Position numbers and translations under genes: made by a program
Shown here: positions 10,083 through 14,553 of the stretch, piece by piece
Layout: the number at the start of each line of letters is the position of its first letter
Position numbering within the stretch: the stretch's first letter is position 1
NCBI GenBank assembly: GCA_015499985.1
Contig: JAAAUF010000980.1
Coordinates: forward strand, 446 to 14,998
DNA length: 14,553 nt
Direction of reading: 5' to 3'
Source: Haplosporangium gracile
Lineage: Eukaryota > Mortierellomycota > Mortierellomycetes > Mortierellales > Mortierellaceae
Notes under the pieces: generated by a model
Seen by the model: the letters and a program-made list of their open reading frames with translations, nothing else
What the model was told of the DNA's origin: nothing
The model's database searches: none

Positions 10083-11871
10083 CTACGAGGCTAGGTTACG
10101 GAGGACTTCAAACCCTGCAGTCGTTAAGGTCACTCCCGGGATAGTCCACATGATACGGGGACCCAATCCTCGCGTAATCGTTCGAAGGAGTCCTGATGTA
10201 CTGCCGTTGCTGATGCTGCTGCTGTTGTTACTGCGAGTCGCCACGGCAGAAGTCGTGTTGCTGATTTTTCTGGTCGATTCATTATCATTAAACCCAGGCA
10301 TGTTGAGGTTGGCCTGTTGCAAGGGTGCTGTCATCATGGTCATCATATGTCCAGGCTTGTAGGAGGCTGAGTGTCCTAATTTGTTGTTGTTATTGTTAGA
10401 GGTCGTGTAAGTAGGTAAGGGACCGGCAAAGGAAGAAGCAGGCATGAATGGTAGGGCCGAGACCGGAAGAACATGTCCCTTCAAGGGCATGCTTGCCAAT
10501 TGGTGTTGATGAGTAATCGAGCTCCTGAAGGAATGGAGACTAGTAGTAGTCAAGGTGGCATGTTGGCTCTGCTGCCAGGGAAGGCCCACTAGTGCCTGGC
10601 TGGCGACTATGGTGGTGCTTGACATCAATGTTTTGAACTGGGATGGTACCGCTGGGTGGTGTTTGAATCCAGCAGCTCCTGCAACGGACAATGCAGACGG
10701 TGGCATGAACCTTGTGGGAGAATGGGGCGAGAGGGGCGACAAGGGTGACAAGAGCAGAGAAGATGGTTGGATCTGGAAAGACTGGAGCAAGTTGGGTAGC
10801 GAGTGCGGCCGGCGCAGAGATGCGGATTTCTCGGCATCCAAAGTAGCGACTAATGATCCATCCCATGTCAAGGTGCGGATTGCAGTGGCTGTTTGACAGA
10901 CAAAGGAAGAAAGAACGACAGCCCCTGTAATGCACATCATGAAAGTTCCTGGAGACAGATTCGCCTGGACGGGGACGCCACCTGGCTGTCCGAGAACAGA
11001 CCAGTACTTCTGAAGTGCATTTAGGTAACTCCAGCTTCCATCCTGATCCTTGGCCTTTTCGACAACCATCCAGCGCGCCATCTGTTTGAATTGTTCGTAC
11101 GACGCAAAATACAGCATGGTATACGGCAGTAGGGATGACAGGGTGGTCCTATATCCTGACCAAAGTCCCGAAAGTCCCTCTGATCGGCACACCTGCTTGG
11201 CAAGTCTGAAAGCCTCCTTGAGCGTCAGTGGTATGGCTGGATGTGCTGCCATACTCTGGATCTTGTTCATGGGTGCCCACAAGGTTGTTCCTGCCATCTT
11301 GGCCATCAAGCCGCTGACCAAGTGTGTCTCAAAGTGGTGAATGTGAAAGGTGGACATATTCTCCGAGTCAGCAATATGAGCGAGTGCATGTTTGATGCCG
11401 TCATATGTCGAAAGGAAGAGCGCAAGTGCCGGGACTTGGAAAGCAAGTGCAAAGGAAACGCCTTGGTAGACGCCTCGGCAGAACGAAATCCTGTCCTTGG
11501 CAAACGATGCTCCTGAACGTCGCCCAAGAGCAATGCTACGGTCCTGCCGTGACTTTTTGTGCTGAGTGTTGAGCTGCTTTTGAAGACTGGAGAGTAGATG
11601 CTCCAGTCGTGGAACTATGCCTTCAGGGACACTTTTCGAGTACTGAATTGATATCTTGAGATTATCCACTAATTTTTCAGATCAATGTTTCCAATGGTAG
11701 ATATAAGTCTCATAGCCAAAGCTTGAGGAGGTCTCTGGTTTTCGATTGCGCGGTGTGAGTATAAGCGAGGTAGAGAGAAGGGATGAAAGGCTTACAGGGA
11801 TGGACAAGGAGCCTAGCAAAGAAAGCTGCGGCAGCAGAGGTCCTGAGGTTGATCGAGGCGTCGCTGGGCAT
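10083..11871 (-). CDS. Mitochondrial carrier (SLC25) family protein with large insertion in repeat 3 (2 exons)
   Basis: Likely inner-membrane solute carrier, substrate unknown. Exon 1 is 11871-11796 and exon 2 is 11668-10083, with a 127-base intron, giving 553 aa against about 300 for a normal carrier. The splice restores PLDNLK (residues 25-30), the canonical PxDxxK signature of repeat 1, which strongly supports the exon 1 model and its ATG. Repeat 1 ends with a typical FLSTYDGIK. Repeat 2 has WAPMNKIQ (Asn for the acidic residue and Gln for the Lys), a GLSGLWSGYRTT segment and LLPYTMLYFASYEQFK. Repeat 3 starts near residue 265 with a degenerate signature (TATAIR) and ends with RGLGPRIMWTIPG and GFEVLRN. 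About 220 residues rich in Ser, Thr, Pro, Gln and Asn lie between those two halves. The family call is firm. The subfamily (for example SLC25A44- or A39-like) is not resolved. Confidence 0.85.
10190..10862 (-). other. Low-complexity insertion in the third carrier repeat
   Basis: Residues of about 295-517 lie between transmembrane helices 5 and 6, where carriers normally have a matrix loop of about 40 residues. The segment is rich in Ser, Thr, Pro and Leu (LSPLSPLSPHSP) at first, then in Gln, His, Met and Asn, with NNNNN and SNNSSS runs. It is open throughout in the frame that joins both flanks. An in-frame unspliced intron is unlikely but not excluded. Confidence 0.75.
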
Positions 11872-12600
11872 GTTTCCAGACTAAAGTCGACACGTTTGAA
11901 ACGTCCCTTCACTCTTTGCTGGACCCAACTGAACTGAGCAGGGAATAGGCTAGTGGTGGGGGTGAAGGATGGGTGGCTGTGATTAAGCTAGATGACACTC
12001 CCGTTGCGTTAGGCTGGGAATGTTGATCCAGCACGGACACAAGCACAAACAGATAGAAGGAATGAGGAATGGGTGAGGGATGTGAGGATCGGTGATTGTT
12101 AACGGTGTAACGGGGCGAAGGTCGATTGAACTGGGTCGATGAGTAACGAAGAGAAGGGGGTTTGTTGAGTTGCGGAAAGAGCGATGAAAGAGTTGAAACT
12201 GTTGCGGGAGGACGAAGGCTGAGAGTGAAGGTGAACGAGGAGGAGAAGAAGGGAGGTACGAGGAGAGAGTGAGAGGGAGAGACAAGAGAGAAGAAAGAGA
12301 GGGAGAGAGAAGAGAAAGGGAGATGACCGTGAGTTCCCACCGATTGGGATGAAGAAAAACAGAGAACGAGTGCGCAAAAGAGCGTTGGAAAGGGAGTTGT
12401 TTTTCGACTTCTTTGGCTATTGGTGGAGAAGGAGGAAGTGAAGGAGGGGGAGGGTCTGTCTGATGGTTCTTGGAGGATGACAAAGACAATGGAGGGAAAG
12501 AATGAAAACAACAAAACGATAAGTTCAAAAAGAATTGAAAGGCATAAAACGTAAGTTAGAAGCAAGCAAAACCTACAAAAAGAATCAATGAAAACAGCAC
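11872..12600 (-). promoter_or_regulatory. Pyrimidine-rich upstream region of the carrier gene
   Basis: Read on the minus strand this stretch is dominated by C/T tracts (densest about 12150-12330), typical of fungal promoters and leaders. Two CCAAT boxes on the minus strand are at 12343-12347 and 12419-12423. The long open frames here (up to 218 codons on the minus strand, overlapping in different frames) translate to Ser/Leu/Pro/Phe-rich strings and are explained by the lack of A in the tract. Confidence 0.55.
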
Positions 12601-14478
12601 CGTCAACAATAACAACACCATCGCCATGACGATTAGAGCTTCATGTGAGCTTCATTTTGCTTATTACGATAATACAACCAGATGGCTTTCCCCTCCCCTT
12701 TTTTTTTGACCGCTATCTCCTTCGAATTGACTCCGTTTTCCCGTGATGTACACAATCGAGCGGATGGAGAGAGACTAAAAGGGAAACACCAAGGCTTGGG
12801 GAGCCATGAAGCTGTGGCACAGTGGAGATTAGATTTTCAAGGAGACAAAAAGAAAGAAGGCCGGAAGAAGACCCGCCAGATATTTGTGTTTTTTGACTCA
12901 GTGGCTGAATGGAGAAAACAAAAAGAGGTAAAGAGTCTATGTTTACTTCAGACCACGCACAAGCCAGATGGAGCTGGTAATCAAGGAGTCGAAGGGAGAG
13001 AGTGCCTTTGTGTGGATGAACAAAAATCGAAGGGACGGGGTAGTACAGAAGCACAAAGAGGAGGATGAAGCATGAAATAAAGAGAGGGAAAACTAAGGCA
13101 GAAAAAGAGGTGGCGACGACAAGTCGCGACTGGGAACCATGCAGCATCTCTATGTCCGTCTCTAGGAGGCGCATTATCCTTATGGAAAATGCACATTCGA
13201 AATAAAAAAATCAAGGCTAGTTGCCTAATTCTTGATGCCGGCCTTTCGATTCCTGTGGTCCTTTTTTCATACTTCATCTCTTTTTTTTTTCTCTCATTCT
13301 TCTCCTACTTTCCTTCACCAATAGGCATTGGGAATGTAAATAAGTGCAAACGAACATAAAAAAGCACTCTTAAACCACAATGCATGAAAAAAAATACAAT
13401 TGTGATCTGTGCTAGTTTGTAAAAGTAACAATGTGTAAATACCTGCGCTTGCCATGCTTGGTATGCTAGATCGATCACAGAGTTCTGTTCATCCTCTTTT
13501 CCTCTAGGAGGCCCGGCAAGGAAGAGAGCGTCACCGTGTTGACCTCTTGCCACGTGGCGTTGGTAAGACGTGGCACGCATCGCTACGACGGCATGGTATT
13601 GCACTGTCCGGTAAGGTATTTCATGTCATGTCGTGACCGATCTCTTCCCTTCTATTTTCTGCGAAGGTGACGGTGTTGTCACGAATAAATAGAAGGAGGA
13701 AGGAAGAGAGCACAGCCAGGACAAAGAGAGACACGCGTTAGGTTTGAAAGTTCCCAACTATCCTCTCTAATCCATGATAATAATAATTATGTTTGTCAGC
13801 TTCGCGCTGACAGATGAAAATTTCGAGAGGGCTCTTTCTACTAGTCATTTTCCAACGAAAAAGAGTTCTTGCACGTTTCTGTTGCTTTAGGTATTGATTT
13901 TGAGTTTACGTTTCTCTAATGTCCAATGACAGACCGTGAGAGCACAACTAACTCCATGTTATCCCTCCAGCATGTGAAGCGCTCAAATCGGCTCTCAGGT
14001 CCAACGTTTCTGTCTGTTCCCATGTCTTTGAGCGGTTGACATGCACCCCATTATGGACATCCTTTCACGTAATACATTCTTTTTTCTTTTTTTTTGTTTC
14101 GAGTGTTGGCGTTTTTTTTTGTTATTGTAGACAACAGGGCGCTTCCCCGTAATAAAATACCAATAAAGAGCGCACCTGCTTGTTATTTGTTTTATCTCCG
14201 TTCCCATTCTTTCAAAACACACGCGCTCTCACGCGCACACTCACACACACGCACACACATTCGTACGCAAACTAACATGCCACAGAGGGAATACAAGCGA
14301 TCGTTGTCTGATCTGCGAGGGATATGAAATTGGTGGCGAAACGGAACAGAGCTTAATGGTTGATGTCTCAATCAATCGGCGCGTGGTGCTTGGTTGTTCC
14401 TTGACACTTGTTGCTTATGGTGCTGATGCTTATGTATGTTGGCGATAACAATGGATCGGAAAAGGGAGAAAGTAGGTG
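12601..14478. other. Gene-poor right flank
   Basis: No open frame here shows a recognisable domain or a convincing splice structure. The longest, about 100 to 150 codons on either strand around 12680-13280, have low-complexity composition. The region contains a GCCACGTGGC palindrome (13549-13558), a 7-bp hairpin (13794-13812) and a CA-rich stretch near 14215-14265. It may be promoter DNA for a gene beyond the right edge. Confidence 0.5.
13549..13558. promoter_or_regulatory. CACGTG E-box in a 10-bp palindrome
   Basis: GCCACGTGGC is a perfect palindrome centred on CACGTG, the core bound by bHLH factors such as the Cbf1, Pho4 and SREBP types. A related ACGTGGC half lies about 10 bases downstream. 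The target gene is not visible. Confidence 0.35.
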
Positions 14479-14553
14479 AAGACGAAGAAGAAGAAGATGA
14501 AGAAGAAGAAGAAGAAGAAGAAGAAGAAGAAGAAGAAGAAGAAGAAGAAGAAG
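14479..14553. repeat. (GAA)n microsatellite running off the right edge
   Basis: About 18 perfect GAA units follow GAAGAC, four GAA units and one GAT, up to the last base. The GAA frame would read as an acidic run but has no in-frame ATG before an upstream stop (TAA at 14446-14448), so there is no evidence that it is coding. Confidence 0.95.

Noticed and set aside
11909..12565. 218-codon open frame on the minus strand upstream of the carrier gene
   Set aside because: Overlapping open frames exist in the same tract, and all translate to Ser/Pro/Leu/Phe-rich strings. A T/C-rich tract lacks stop codons by composition. No domain is visible, and the frame ends before the carrier ATG.
12682..13277. 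Open frames of about 100 to 150 codons on both strands
   Set aside because: They overlap each other on opposite strands, follow purine or pyrimidine bias, and show no motif or splice signals.
14451..14553. Possible start of a protein with a poly-Glu run at the right edge
   Set aside because: The ATG at 14451 is not in frame with the GAA run and meets TGA at 14478. The GAA frame itself has no ATG after its upstream stop.

Overview
The window looks like nuclear DNA of a fungus, most likely an early-diverging one (Mucoromycota, possibly Mortierella-like). The reasons are well-spaced genes, many short GT-AG introns of 40 to 127 bases, long pyrimidine tracts in promoters, and a full-length TBCK gene, which I associate with animals and early-diverging fungi more than with yeasts. 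The phylum is an inference. I see no bacterial-type operons, CRISPR, rRNA, tRNA or transposon.

Layout: 1-1810 is AT- and pyrimidine-rich DNA with no supportable gene. A proline dehydrogenase gene (plus strand, 3 exons, 2096-5097, 674 aa) follows, with a CCAAT/TATA promoter. It carries two EF-hand loops inside the enzyme and an 861-base first intron. Convergent to it, and only 234 bases away, is an 11-exon gene (minus strand, 9678-5332, 1156 aa) for TBCK: pseudokinase, Rab-GAP TBC domain and C-terminal rhodanese-like domain. About 400 bases upstream of TBCK, on the same strand, a 2-exon gene (11871-10083, 553 aa) encodes an SLC25-type mitochondrial carrier with a roughly 220-residue low-complexity insertion in its third repeat. 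Its promoter region is extremely pyrimidine-rich. From about 12600 to the right edge there is no convincing gene, only microsatellites, an E-box palindrome and a small hairpin. The window ends inside a GAA repeat.

Two of the three genes (proline dehydrogenase and the carrier) act in mitochondria, and TBCK acts in endosomal Rab and mRNA transport. Nothing in the sequence shows that they form one pathway. The exon structures were built by hand from splice signals, reading frame and recalled protein family motifs. All junctions keep frame, but transcript data would settle the small 5' exons of TBCK.
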